Below are positions 46,046 to 56,006 of a stretch of 64,000 bases of DNA, in pieces. The notes below the pieces were generated by a model. The model saw only the letters and a list, made by a program, of their open reading frames with translations, was not told the origin of the DNA and ran no database searches. A program made the position numbers and the translations under genes. Location: assembly GCA_022827195.1 (NCBI GenBank), contig JAJDTL010000038.1:1-64000 (forward strand). The letters run 5' to 3'. Position 1 is the first letter of the stretch. The number at the start of each line of letters is the position of its first letter. The DNA is from Caldilineaceae bacterium. GTDB lineage: Bacteria > Chloroflexota > Anaerolineae > Caldilineales > Caldilineaceae.

Positions 46046-46942
46046 TCACACTGCCAGTATATCCGGCCCGTCAACGGTCGCCGCCTCGGCCAGCGCGCCG
46101 GATGCGGCCAGCTCGCCCATTGTGGCGAATGACGCGCCCGGCTGACGCCCAACATGCTCGGACACGGCGTCGATCAAACGAAACGTGTGCTCATAGTCGT
46201 CGGCAATGCCGTGCGTGTGCATCAACAGGACGACGACGGGACTCTGCCCGCTGATTCGGTCCAGGTCTTGCCGGGCCAGTTCGATGAATTCGTCGCTGCG
46301 CGCCCCGGAACCGCGCGAGTTGTACTCGTTGAGAATCGGGACCTCGACCACCTCCTCGTACCAGCGAAACGGCCGGCAGGGAATATCATCCACCCAGTCC
46401 TGGGTGAGCGCCCCGCCATTGTGCGGCAGGTGTCCGTAGCCGCTGCCGCTTATAAACATACAGGTATGGAAGCCTATGCCGACCGCGCGCAAGGCTGAGT
46501 ACATCGCCTTGGAGACCGCGCCGCACGGCGCGCGAAAGACGGTCGGCTCTACGCCCAGCTCAAGTGCGAAGATTTCCATCCCCTCTTCGATGCGATCGCG
46601 CAGCTTGTCGACCGTGAAGCGCGGCATCAGTTCCTCGCGCCGCTCGTCGAAGTCCGACTGCAGCGTCGGCAGAATCGAGGTGGCCGGCCAGGCTGGTGGT
46701 CCAAACTCGTAACAGTCGCCGTGGGTCAGGCCGTGGAGCTGCAGGTCGTGGCCGGCGTCACGGGCTGCGATCAACGCCTCCTTCCATTCAGTGCTCATCG
46801 GCTTGCCACGGCCCTTGGGAACCGTGAACCAGGTCGAGGGCAGGCCGCGTGAGCTGAAGAAAGCAGTCGCCCGCCGCAGCGACTCCACCATCGCGCTGCC
46901 GCCGATGCCGGCGTCGTCTATGCTACACACATAGGCTGTCAT
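46046..46942 (-). CDS. Polysaccharide deacetylase-like protein
   Basis: A 298-residue carbohydrate-esterase-4/DUF2334-like protein. The N-terminal SIDD corresponds to the catalytic/metal Asp pair, LHGLTHGD contains the metal histidines, FRAPCG is the next family motif, and a late MHTHG supplies another His. No signal peptide is evident. It could remove an acetyl group from a sugar or act on another amide. GGGAGGAG precedes ATG 46942. It lies between the interrupted aminotransferase gene and the sulfatase-like gene. Confidence 0.8.
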   Translation of the reverse strand: MTAYVCSIDDAGIGGSAMVESLRRATAFFSSRGLPSTWFTVPKGRGKPMSTEWKEALIAARDAGHDLQLHGLTHGDCYEFGPPAWPATSILPTLQSDFDERREELMPRFTVDKLRDRIEEGMEIFALELGVEPTVFRAPCGAVSKAMYSALRAVGIGFHTCMFISGSGYGHLPHNGGALTQDWVDDIPCRPFRWYEEVVEVPILNEYNSRGSGARSDEFIELARQDLDRISGQSPVVVLLMHTHGIADDYEHTFRLIDAVSEHVGRQPGASFATMGELAASGALAEAATVDGPDILAV

Positions 46943-46976
46943 CGCAATTCTCCTCCCGAATTTAACGTCAGCTGCC

Positions 46977-48254
46977 TTATGCCAGCGCCTCCAGCACCCG
47001 ATTCAGTCCCTCAATCGTCTCTTCCACGTCCTCGTTGGCCAGGAGAGGGCTGACGTTCATATGCACCGCGCGGCTCAGCAGGTCCAGGCTGCGCGGGCAC
47101 ATGTCGGCCCGGTATTCGATCTCCCGTTTGGCCCAGCGCCAGGGCCCGCCGGCGTCTGTCCATGAACGCTGCTCGATGATCGGCACCCAGTGCGCATACA
47201 CATGATAGTCGATCCCTTCAGGCTGGTAGAGCGTCCCGGCGCCGATGTTTTCCGCCCGCAGGGCCTCCGAAACTGAATTTGCCTTCGCCGCGCTGTCCAT
47301 GAAGAAGACCATAGCGATTCCCGTGTCGCCGTCAGCGTCCGCCATCTCACGAAAACTGACGCCCTTGCGGCCGGTCACTTCCTCGATGCCCGCCTTCAGC
47401 ATCCGCTTGCGCTGGCGCATGCCGTCGATCAGGCCGTCCAGCCTTCCAAGCTGCACAAGCGCGACCGCGGCCAGCAGCTAGGGCATCCGGTAGTTGACAC
47501 CGCACAGAAGCTCGTTCTCGTCGTACTCCGCCCGCAGCGGAGCGATCACGTCGTGGTACATGTTGGTACGCTTCCACACTTCTTCGCTGTCCGTGACCAC
47601 CACGCCGCACTCGCCGGAGGTGATTATCTTGTTGAATTGGAGACTGAAGCAACCGGCGTCTCCGATTGTGCCCAGCGACCGCCCCCTATAGCTCCCGCCG
47701 TTCGCCTGCGCAACGTCCTCGATCACCTTGAGGCCGTGCTCGCTCGCCACGGCCATCAGTTCCTCCATACGGCAGGGCGCGCCGCGCATGTGCACCGGCA
47801 TGATCGCCCTGGTGTACGGCGTGATCTTGGCGGCAACGTCGGCCGGGTCCAGCAGCAGCGTCTCGTCGATCTCCGCGATCACGGGGATGCCTCCGGCCGC
47901 AACCACCGCCGCGGCCGACGCGATCCAGGTGTAGGCCGGCAGGATTACCTCGTCCCCCGGCCCGATGCCGATCGCGTGAAGGCCGGTGGCAAGTGCGGCC
48001 GTGCCTGAGGTAACCGCAACCGCGTGGCGTGCGCCCTTTACGGCGGCAAACGCTTTCTCCAGCTGGCTGGCCTTCGACTCGGTCTCCCCTGGCCCGTAGT
48101 AACGGAAGAGACGCTTCGAACGCAGCACATCCAACACCGCCTTTTCTTCTTCCTCAGCGATCGCCATCCCGCCCGGATACATCGGCGGGTCCGGATTCTG
48201 ACGCGCCGGTTGACCGCCGTGAATCGCCAGTCTGCCATTGTCCGCTTGCGTCAT
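46977..48254 (-). pseudogene. DegT/DnrJ/EryC1 aminotransferase interrupted by an in-frame TAG
   Basis: PLP-dependent sugar or cyclitol aminotransferase of 425 codons. The N-terminal part has SGTAALATGLHAIGIGPGDE, VIEDVAQANGG and the PLP-binding Lys209 in SLQFNKIITSGE. At codon 259 (47478-47480), inside the conserved NYRMP-(E)-LLAAVALVQLG motif, a TAG stands where relatives have Glu; GAG to TAG is one base change. The remaining 166 codons continue in the same frame and match the family to the end, including YQPEGIDYHVYAHW. It is either a fresh pseudogene, a readthrough gene or a sequence error. Start ATG 48254 follows GGGAGAG. Confidence 0.85.
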
Positions 48255-48388
48255 CTCTACTCTCCCTGTTCTTTCAGTTACACCGCGCCGTTCTGACAAC
48301 CCCCGGCAACCGCCGGCAGGCCGTTTCGCCATTGCCATTTCCGCATGCGCAGGTCTGCATGATCTGTCTCGCCGGCCGCGGAAGTAGC

Positions 48389-50278
48389 TCAGTCAGGAGC
48401 CGCTTGCGCACCGGTCTGCTCCACGTATACATAGTAGGCGCCCAGCGAACCACCGTCCTCCAGCTCGAACCAGGTTTGCAGATGCGCGGCGCCGGCGGGC
48501 AGGTGGAGGGTAAAGGCGACGCCGTCGACCTGCGGTGCAACTGTGGCTGCCGCCTCCCGTCCCGCGATGGCGAGACGCGCGCGGCGCACCGGTAGCGCAA
48601 CGCCGCCGCCCCACCGGATCCGCTCTCTGATCGACCCGGACTCGCGATCGTCAACAACATCGGCAATGCGCAACTGTCCGAAGTCGACCGGGTCGCCCCC
48701 GGCCAGCCCCGAAGCAATCGCAGCGTCCTCTTCTACGGGCCAGCGCCGCAATGTGAATCGGTAGGTCCCGGCCGCGGCGATCTCTACCTCCCAATGACCG
48801 TTGCACCTATGTCCTCGCCGGATCAGGCCCTGGTTCCAGGCGCAGTCGCAGGCCTCATTGCGCCAGTCGTGTGTATTCAAGCGAACTGTCATCGCACCCG
48901 GCCCGCCGATCGCGATCGGAATCTCTTCGTCGAACTGGCGCGAGACCTTCGCCCACCACTCGTCGTAGGCCCCCCGCAACGCCGACACCACTCCAGGGTG
49001 CGCCGCGGCCAGGTTATTCCGTTGCCCGGAGTCCGATCCGATATCGAACAGCTCGCGCCCGTTCACCAGCCGCCAGCGATCGGTCATAACCGCGCTCTTG
49101 CGCCATTTCACGGGATGCGCCAGCCGCTGCGAGTCGGTCACAAGCGCCCGATCAGGCCAGTCCGCGTCCGGGCCGCGGTCGGTGGCATCAGCATGCACAA
49201 GTCCGCTCCTCCGGTCCCTGGCCGCCTCTAGCAGCGGGACCAGGCTGCGACCGTCGAATTCACAGTCATCCGCGTTGTCGAGCCCGCACAGCTCTATCAG
49301 CGTCGGCAGGATGTCGACGTTGGCGGTGATCCTCCCAACGTCGCAGCCGCGGTCAAAGCCTCCGGCGGGCCAGTGCAGGAAGAAGGGAACGCGGTGGCCG
49401 CCATCGTACTCAGAGCCTTTCTTGCCGCGCATCCCCGCGTTGTGTCCGCTGATCACATTTTGGTCCTCGTCCACGTCCATACCGCCGGCAGAGCCGTTGT
49501 CGGTCATGAATATGAAGACCGTGTTTTCCGAAAGCCCCAGCTCCGCCAACCGTCGCCTCAGACCGCCAACGTTTTCGTCTATGTTCGCCACCATGCCGTA
49601 GAACTTTGCCCGCTCCTCGTGCGGCGTCAGGGGCAGGTAGGGGTCGCTGTAACGGAGGTCCACCAGATGGGGCGAGTGGGGCGCATTGGTGGGAATGTAG
49701 CAGAAAAACGGGCGGCAGCGGTTGCGCTCGATAAAGTTCAGTGCCTCTCGGAACCATACGTCGGTGCAGTAGCCGTCGTATTGCGAGAACTGCTCTCCGT
49801 CCCAATAGCTGTCGTCGAAATAGCAGTTACCCCAGTAGTCTGGCGTCTGTCCGACCCCGCCTCCGCCGTGGACGACAACCTCTTCGAAGCCGCGGTCCTG
49901 CGGCCGATAGGGGGCGTTGTCGCCCAGGTGCCATTTGCCGAAGATCCCAGTGGCATAGCCGGCGCTGCGAAAGAAGTCGGCCATGCTGACTTCGCCGGCG
50001 CGCAGCAGCGAGCGACCGCCGATCGTGTGCCACACGCCGGTGCTGTTGGCGTAATGGCCGGTGAGCAACCCGGCGCGAGTCGGTGCGCAGGTAGGGCCCA
50101 CGTGATAGTCGGTCAGCCGGACGCTGCTCGCTTGGAGCGAATCAAGATTCGGTGTCTTCAGGACCGGATTGCCGTGGCAGGAAAGATCGCCATAGCCCTG
50201 GTCGTCGGTGAGAACAAATACCACGCTTGGCTGGTCGGTCCCGCGATTAGGATGTTTGTCGTTCCTACCTGGCCGCAT
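48389..50278 (-). CDS. Arylsulfatase-type sulfatase
   Basis: Formylglycine-type sulfatase of 629 residues. LTDDQGYGD carries two metal Asp residues, and C64-A-P-T-R68 followed by AGLLTGHYAN is the activation motif whose Cys is converted to formylglycine. GKWHLGDN and FMTDNGSAGG supply further active-site residues. The C-terminal about 150 residues form an extra beta-domain shared with its neighbour at 51123-52985, a tandem paralogue. No signal peptide is recognised; the N-terminus is short and polar. AAGGGAG precedes ATG 50278. Likely acts on sulfated carbohydrates. A formylglycine-generating enzyme is not in the window. Confidence 0.9.
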   Translation of the reverse strand: MRPGRNDKHPNRGTDQPSVVFVLTDDQGYGDLSCHGNPVLKTPNLDSLQASSVRLTDYHVGPTCAPTRAGLLTGHYANSTGVWHTIGGRSLLRAGEVSMADFFRSAGYATGIFGKWHLGDNAPYRPQDRGFEEVVVHGGGGVGQTPDYWGNCYFDDSYWDGEQFSQYDGYCTDVWFREALNFIERNRCRPFFCYIPTNAPHSPHLVDLRYSDPYLPLTPHEERAKFYGMVANIDENVGGLRRRLAELGLSENTVFIFMTDNGSAGGMDVDEDQNVISGHNAGMRGKKGSEYDGGHRVPFFLHWPAGGFDRGCDVGRITANVDILPTLIELCGLDNADDCEFDGRSLVPLLEAARDRRSGLVHADATDRGPDADWPDRALVTDSQRLAHPVKWRKSAVMTDRWRLVNGRELFDIGSDSGQRNNLAAAHPGVVSALRGAYDEWWAKVSRQFDEEIPIAIGGPGAMTVRLNTHDWRNEACDCAWNQGLIRRGHRCNGHWEVEIAAAGTYRFTLRRWPVEEDAAIASGLAGGDPVDFGQLRIADVVDDRESGSIRERIRWGGGVALPVRRARLAIAGREAAATVAPQVDGVAFTLHLPAGAAHLQTWFELEDGGSLGAYYVYVEQTGAQAAPD

Positions 50279-51122
50279 TCCGGCTCCCTTCCATTAGGGT
50301 TCGAAATCTTGTCCAATTGGCAGATAAGGTGGACAAAAGTCCCCCAATGTCCCCCAATGTCGTCCAATGTCCCCCTACTATTTTTTTTCGGAAGTGGGCG
50401 TTCGGCGCCGGTACGGGGGTCTTTTCGGGCGAATGTTGGGCGATAATCGGTGATTGGCACTGCATGATACCTACAGAGTAGCAAGTCTTTCGGACTCGCG
50501 CAGGAAATGGGGCGAATCTGGCAGTAGATCTCGGGTCAAAAGGCTTGATCTTCGCGGTATGGCATGGTCGGTGCGTACTTGCACTGTAATTCGCCGCTTC
50601 TGGGTCCTTCGGCCGGCCGTCCTGACTGTTCGAATAGCGTGCATTCGGGCAGGCGGCGTTTGGGTCCTGGTGACGTAATGCGGGTCAAGGGTCCACCGCA
50701 GCTGAAGCGACTCTATTTGGCAACGGATCTTGACATTGAGTCGAGTGAATTCCTGACAGGTCGGGTCGGTCCGTCCTTTGAGCCGGTCCCGGCTGGTTTC
50801 TCGAGGATGGACTGGTAGGACGATAACAGCATAGCACGGTTTCGGCCCGTTTGCCCGGAATTGGACGAAATCGGCTCGCATTCGCCCGCCCTTTTTGTTT
50901 CACCTGTGCTCGCCGGCGTAAGACGCGCCGGACCCTTTCCCATTGTAGCGGGAACTGGCGGCCCTTGCACGGGATCATGGATATGGGCGACTCCAAAAAG
51001 GGTGCCTCTTCAGACCGCGAAGACTCGGAGGAAGAGCAGTTTGAAATTAGATGCGGTGCGGACACGCTGCCGCCTGTAGGAATCGCTGCACAGTGCCGGG
51101 CCAACAGTTCAGAAGTCGGAAG
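50279..51122. other. 844-base intergenic region between tandem sulfatases, with 10-bp repeats
   Basis: No convincing gene. At 50341-50370 a 10-bp unit CCCCCAATGT occurs twice exactly and a third time as CGTCCAATGT, preceded by TTGTCC (50309-50314) and GGACAA (50331-50336) as an inverted repeat and followed by a T-run at about 50381. Short frames on both strands have no recognisable product. It may be a decayed insertion left between the duplicated sulfatase genes. Confidence 0.45.
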
Positions 51123-52985
51123 TCAAGGCTCAACCCGCTCCACATAAACGTAATAGGCCCCCTGTACACGCCCGTCGGCGGTCTCAAGCCATGTCTGCAG
51201 GTGCGCCGGTCCCCGCGGTAACGACAATGTAAAGGATGCGCACTCGTCGAATTGACCTACGTCAGTCGACGCTTCGACGCCGGCGACGGCGATGCGGGCC
51301 CGCCGGACCGGAATCGCGACGCCGCCGCCCCATCGTATCCTGTCCTTCCAAGATCCCTCCGGGGCGCAACTGTGGTCCGTTTCGCAGGGCTCGGAAGGAG
51401 GCTCGATGGAGAGTTGGGTCCAGCCCACGGGCTCGCCGCCAGCCAGCCCTGCCGCGATCCCCGCCCCCTCTTCTGAGGGCCAACGCCGCAGGTCAAACCG
51501 GTAGGTGCCCGCCTCGGCGATCTCCACTTCCCAGTAGCCGTTGCAGATCAGCCCCTGCCGCACCAGGCACTGGTTCCATGCGCCTTCCAGCTCCTCGTTG
51601 TGCCAGTCATACGTGTTCAACCGAAGTCGGGACGCGTCTCGCCCGCCAATACGAATCGGTATCTCCTCATCGAACTGGCGCGAGACCTTCTCCCACCAGT
51701 CCTCGTAGGCCTGACGCAAGTGGGCGACCACATCAGGGTGCGCCGCAGCTATGTCGCGGCGCTGCTCTGGGTCCCGCTTGATCTCGTACAGCTCGTCGCC
51801 GTTCACCAGCCGCCAGCGATCGGTCAGGACCGCGCTTCGGCGCCACATAATCGGCTGTGGCAAGCGTTGCGTATCGGTCACCAGGGCGCGATCGGGCCAG
51901 CGAACGGGACTCGCGCCGGACCGGTTCGCTGCCCCGGCAGAACTACCATTCTCGCCAATCGAAGCCTCCATGAGCGGGACAAGGCTGCGCCCGTCAAAAT
52001 CGCAGCCCGCCGGCCTCTTGAGCCCGCACAGCTCGATCAACGTCGGCAGGATGTCGACATTGGCGGTCACTCGCTCCACGTCGCAGCCGCGGACATAGCC
52101 CCCTGCAGGCCAGTGGAGGAAGAAGGGTACGCGGTGGCCGCCGTCGTATTCAGACCCCTTCTTGCCCCGCATCCCCGCGTTGTAGCCGCTGACAACGAAA
52201 TGCTCATCGTTGACCTCTACGCCGCCTGCAGAGCCGTTATCCGTCATGAAGATGAAGATGGTGTTGTCAGCCAGGCCCAGCTGCTCAAGGCGCCGCCGCA
52301 GCCCACCGACATTCTCGTCGATATTGGCCACCATACCGAAGTAGTTGGCCCTTCCCCGGTGGGGCGTCGACGGTAGTTAGGGGTCGCTGTAGCGCGGCTC
52401 TACCAGGTGAGGGGCATGGGGTGCATTGGTGGGGATGTAGCAGAAGAAGGGCCGGTCCAGGTTGGACTCGATAAACTTCAACGCTTCACGGAACCAGACG
52501 TCGGTGCAGTAGCCTTCATATAGCGAATAGCGATCACCGTTCCAGTAGCTGTCGTCGAAGTAGCAGTTGCCCCAGTAGTCGGGCGCTTGGCCCACGCCGC
52601 CGCCGCCGTGCACGACTACCGTCTCGAAGCCGCGGTCCAGCGGACGGTACGGCGCGTTGTCGCCCAGGTGCCACTTGCCGAAGACGCCGGTGGCGTAGCC
52701 GCCGCTGCGAAAATAATCGGCCATGCTGATCTCGTCGGCGCGCAGCAGGGAGCGCCCGCCGCTCGTGCGCCAGACGCCGGTGCTGTTGGCGTAGTGGCCG
52801 GTGAGCAGCCCGGCGCGGGTCGGCGCGCAGGTAGGGCCAACGTGGTAGTCGGTAAGCCTTACGCTGCAGCCGTGGAGCGCGTCCAGGTGGGGTGTCTTGA
52901 GGACGGGATTGCCGTGGCAGGAAAGATCGCCGTAGCCCTGGTCATCGGTGAGAACGAAGACCACATTGGGGCTGGCCCGGGTCAC
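51123..52985 (-). pseudogene. Second sulfatase, interrupted by an in-frame TAA
   Basis: Close paralogue of the 48389-50278 sulfatase, 620 codons. It retains LTDDQGYGD, C53-A-P-T-R57 and GKWHLGDN. After SDP at codon 202 there is a TAA (52377-52379) where the paralogue has Tyr (SDPYLPLTPH). The frame then continues LPSTPHRGRANYFGMVANIDEN without shift to the natural end. Only one base differs from a Tyr codon. The remaining 418 codons are intact and uninterrupted, so the lesion is recent, or is read through, or is a sequence error. GTG 52985 has GAGGA upstream. Confidence 0.85.
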
Positions 52986-53026
52986 TGTGTGGTCCTCACT
53001 GCGTGGCCCTCACCGCCAATTGCTGA

Positions 53027-53791
53027 TTACCACGGGCGTTCCCGTTCACCGAAGTTCTTTTCAGCGTCCACGCCGCGTACCAGCACCGGTTTCCAGCGGC
53101 CGCCGATCGAGGCCAGCGAGTTCTCCCCGGCCTGCCGCACCCAAGTCGGTATGTAACGCAGCGTCAGGCCGCAGCGCCGCCGGTCCGAGCGGTTCGGCAG
53201 GCTGCCGTGGATCAGCGTTCCGTCATGAATCGAGACCTGGCCGGCCCGAAGCGGCAGGTCGACCGCGGTCTCCGCCTGCTCCGGCGAAACGCCGACTTCC
53301 TGGTTTATGCTGAGGAGGTTGCCCGCCTGCGCCGCCTTGCCGTGCTCACGGACGCCCGAAACGTGCGTGCTCGGTATGACCTGCATGCAGCCGTTTTCGA
53401 CGTCGCTGTCGTCCACCGCGTACCACGCCGTGATCGCCATCGGCTGGTCCAGTCCCCAGAAGGTCACGTCCTGGTGCCAGGCGACGTACGCCTCCGCCTC
53501 CTTGCCCTCGCCGTACTTGTTGAAAAAGTGGGTCGCCAGCAGCAGCACGTTGGGGCCGATCAGCGCCTCAATCGTGTCCAGGACGGTCGGGTTCGTGGCA
53601 AGGTCCCAGATGAACTCCTCCTCAAAGTGGTAGTCGATCACGCCGATCTGGGCGGTCTCCTTGCCGACGCGCGCCTCCAGTTCGTCGAAGTGCTGCCGGT
53701 ATTCGCTGATCTTCGGTTCCTCGATCACATCGATGGCGGCGATGTATCCGTCGCGTCTGTTCGACTCAACCTGCGCGGTAGAAAGGACCAC
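53027..53791 (-). CDS. Phytanoyl-CoA dioxygenase family protein (5)
   Basis: PhyH-family oxygenase of 254 residues. HxD is in WHQDVTFWG and the distal histidine in TLIHGSLPN; DRRRCGLTLRYIP supplies the likely 2-oxoglutarate Arg. Start GTG 53791 was chosen because GGGAGGG lies 4 bases upstream; a longer frame to 53923 has no ribosome site. Its stop is 41 bases before the interrupted sulfatase gene starts, suggesting a joint transcript. Closest in motif layout to PhyH (1). Confidence 0.83.
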   Translation of the reverse strand: MVLSTAQVESNRRDGYIAAIDVIEEPKISEYRQHFDELEARVGKETAQIGVIDYHFEEEFIWDLATNPTVLDTIEALIGPNVLLLATHFFNKYGEGKEAEAYVAWHQDVTFWGLDQPMAITAWYAVDDSDVENGCMQVIPSTHVSGVREHGKAAQAGNLLSINQEVGVSPEQAETAVDLPLRAGQVSIHDGTLIHGSLPNRSDRRRCGLTLRYIPTWVRQAGENSLASIGGRWKPVLVRGVDAEKNFGERERPW

Positions 53792-54208
53792 AGTTCCCTC
53801 CCTTTTCGATTTGTTGCGGTGTCCTGGTGGGAAACTCACCAACATGCCGCGGTCGCATTGCCCGAAGGAAGAATAGTTACTGCGGGGTTGCTCCAATGAA
53901 TGAATGCCCCAGTGCTGAACCACAAACTAAGGCGTACTCCGGGGCGCGGTGCACTGGGCCTGAATCCCATTACAGGCCGAAGTTCGGCAAACTGCGTTTG
54001 TTTCCAATACTCAAGTACAGCACAGCCAACGCCTCCTCGGCTTCGTCTTACCCCTCGAAAATGTGCGTTGACGACGGCAGCGCGTCTCTTAGGTTGCTCA
54101 TGGCACCGACGTCTTTCGTACTCAGCAGAGCTCCGGTAGCGCCCAAGCGAACTGACGCGCCGCACGCAAGGCCTCTCACCGGGTGCGCCGGGTCTCGTGC
54201 ACCGAGGA
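53792..54208. other. Intergenic region, nothing recognised
   Basis: 417 bases between the dioxygenase and the Cache lipoprotein genes (both minus strand). No credible frame, hairpin with T-run or promoter pair was found. Confidence 0.35.
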
Positions 54209-55249
54209 TCACTCGTCTTCTGTGTCGATATAGATGCCGGAGCCTATGACGCCCTTCTGGTCTGTGTTGGGCGGATCGAAGCTGACGGCGTAGCCGAGCT
54301 TCGGGGATCCGGTCTCCTCGTCTCCCTGGATGGCCGGGTTGTCGTAGTGATACCGCAAGAACTTCCGACCTTCGCGCCGTGCGCCTCCGATCAGCTCCTC
54401 GGCAAACCTCACTCCTTTGGAGTCCGTCCGCGTCATGTCCGTGATTTGTCCCTCGCGGTACGGCTCGGACCCGTGAAACAGGGTGACGCCCCCTCCGCTC
54501 ACGACATACAGGTAGATGGAGCCTGCCTTCCAGTCCCCTCCTTCTACGCGGAAGGCGTTTCTGACCCCTGTGAGGGCGCTGTAGCCTTCGGACAGGACAG
54601 CCTGTTGGTAGGTCTCGGCCGCCGCCTCGACGAAGGCGATAAGAGTCTCGCGGTCCACCACTTCCGACGCGGTGACGGGGGGCTTGGGGAGATCCGCGAT
54701 CGTGATCGGGACATCGGAGACGTCTTTCGAGAGTCCCCCGACCAGCACGAATCGTCTTCCGGTGATCCCGGAAATGTATTCGACAGCGTATGCCGTCTTG
54801 AGCCCCTCGTCGTAGTATTCGACGATACCGCCGCCCTCGGCAGCGGCCGCGAAGAGTTCCTCGACGACCCTGGTTCCACGTTCGTCCTCGACTGCGAAGA
54901 GGTTTTTGCTTTCCGCTTCACGATCGTTCCCGTGAATGAAGGCGTCTCCGTTCATGAGGAAAATAATGAGGAACGTCGACCCGGACTTCCAGTAGCCCTC
55001 CGTCTTTAGCCCCTCCCTGAGCTTCGCGCCTTCGTTCATGTCTGTGATCGCCTCGATACGCGCCTTGGCTCCGAGGACGAAAGCCTCGAGGCTTTCGGCG
55101 TCGGTCACTTGGGCTGCGGTTACTTCGCCCATCGGGGCTGGACCGTCGCTGACCGGCTGAATCGGCTGGCAGGCCGCCAGTCCAATGCCTAACGTCGCGA
55201 CACCCGCCGCCTTGAGAATGGTGCGCCGGGCAATTGGACGGTCTGTCAT
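54209..55249 (-). CDS. Tandem Cache-domain lipoprotein with Tat-like signal
   Basis: A 346-residue exported protein. ARRTILKAAG is a twin-arginine-like motif and GLAAC (Cys at about 27) a lipobox. Two repeats follow, each starting with a helix after DAESLEAFV or DRETLIAFV. Each continues with strands like FLIIFLMNGDAFIHG or IYLYVVSGGGVTLFHG and ends in AYAVEYISG or GYAVSFD, the pattern of single-Cache small-ligand domains. No kinase, transducer or membrane effector domain is attached, so it may be a ligand-binding partner for a separate receptor or transporter. Monocistronic. Confidence 0.75.
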   Translation of the reverse strand: MTDRPIARRTILKAAGVATLGIGLAACQPIQPVSDGPAPMGEVTAAQVTDAESLEAFVLGAKARIEAITDMNEGAKLREGLKTEGYWKSGSTFLIIFLMNGDAFIHGNDREAESKNLFAVEDERGTRVVEELFAAAAEGGGIVEYYDEGLKTAYAVEYISGITGRRFVLVGGLSKDVSDVPITIADLPKPPVTASEVVDRETLIAFVEAAAETYQQAVLSEGYSALTGVRNAFRVEGGDWKAGSIYLYVVSGGGVTLFHGSEPYREGQITDMTRTDSKGVRFAEELIGGARREGRKFLRYHYDNPAIQGDEETGSPKLGYAVSFDPPNTDQKGVIGSGIYIDTEDE

Positions 55250-55492
55250 CGTTCCTTTCCTTTCTTTGTGGTGGTGAGGTAGAAATATCTGTCTGGGCCG
55301 GCAAAGACTCGCTCAGAGGCAGTTGACAAAACGTAGGAGTCGGTTCGTAAGTCCTCAACTTGCTCCGTCGAACGTGCCAAGATTCGCTCTTTCGTCGAAT
55401 CGTAACCGCCTCCAGATGAGAATACCCTTTACCGGCCGCGATTGCAAAGCCAAAGAAAGGAACAGGATGCTGCGCGGGCACGCCATTCATGT
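55250..55492. other. Divergent intergenic region
   Basis: Between the Cache lipoprotein (minus) and the nitroreductase (plus). No gene supported. The only recognisable element is the extended -10 listed at 55490. Confidence 0.35.
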
Positions 55493-55498
55493 TAGACT
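55490..55498 (+). promoter_or_regulatory. Extended -10 promoter of the nitroreductase gene
   Basis: TGTTAGACT: TG, one base, TAGACT. Predicted start about 55505, leader about 48 bases. Confidence 0.45.
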
Positions 55499-55552
55499 GT
55501 TACGAGATTGATTGGGCTTTGGCAGGCTCGTGTCGAAAGGGAGGACAGTGTC

Positions 55553-55978
55553 ATGGCAGAGCGTCAGCAACCGGGTTGGGTTTCCGACCATCTTCAACGC
55601 TATCTCGCGTCCAACGGGCAGGACGGCCACATCTGGAACGGCGTGCCGACGCTGCTGCTGACGACAGCCGGGAGGCGCTCGGGCAAGCCGCGCACGACTC
55701 CGCTCATTTACGGCGAAAGTGGCGAACCACCCTTTTACATTGTCATTGCTTCGCGCGGCGGCGCCCGCCATCACCCTTCATGGTATCTCAACCTGGTTGA
55801 AACACCCGAGGTCCGGCTACAGGTCGGCGCAGAATGTCTTGACGCCACCGCCCGCACGGCCTCCGATGCGGAAAAGCCGGCGCTGTGGAATCTGATGGCG
55901 AAGATCTGGCCCGCGTACAACGATTACCAGGCCAGGACCGAACGGATCATCCCTGTCGTGGTCCTGGAACCGGCCTGA
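55553..55978 (+). CDS. Deazaflavin (F420)-dependent nitroreductase family protein
   Basis: A 141-residue protein of the Ddn/DUF385 split beta-barrel family, which binds F420H2 and reduces varied substrates. Family motifs are LLTTAGRRSGKPRTTPLIYG near residues 36-55 and RHHPSWYLNLVETPEV near 75. A GGGAGG ribosome site lies about 10 bases before ATG 55553; an upstream in-frame start is unsupported. It implies that the organism makes F420, as several Chloroflexota do. A PyrK-like gene follows after 28 bases. Confidence 0.88.
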   Translation: MAERQQPGWVSDHLQRYLASNGQDGHIWNGVPTLLLTTAGRRSGKPRTTPLIYGESGEPPFYIVIASRGGARHHPSWYLNLVETPEVRLQVGAECLDATARTASDAEKPALWNLMAKIWPAYNDYQARTERIIPVVVLEPA

Positions 55979-56006
55979 ACCGACGCTTGAAACGGACCGC
56001 CGGCAG

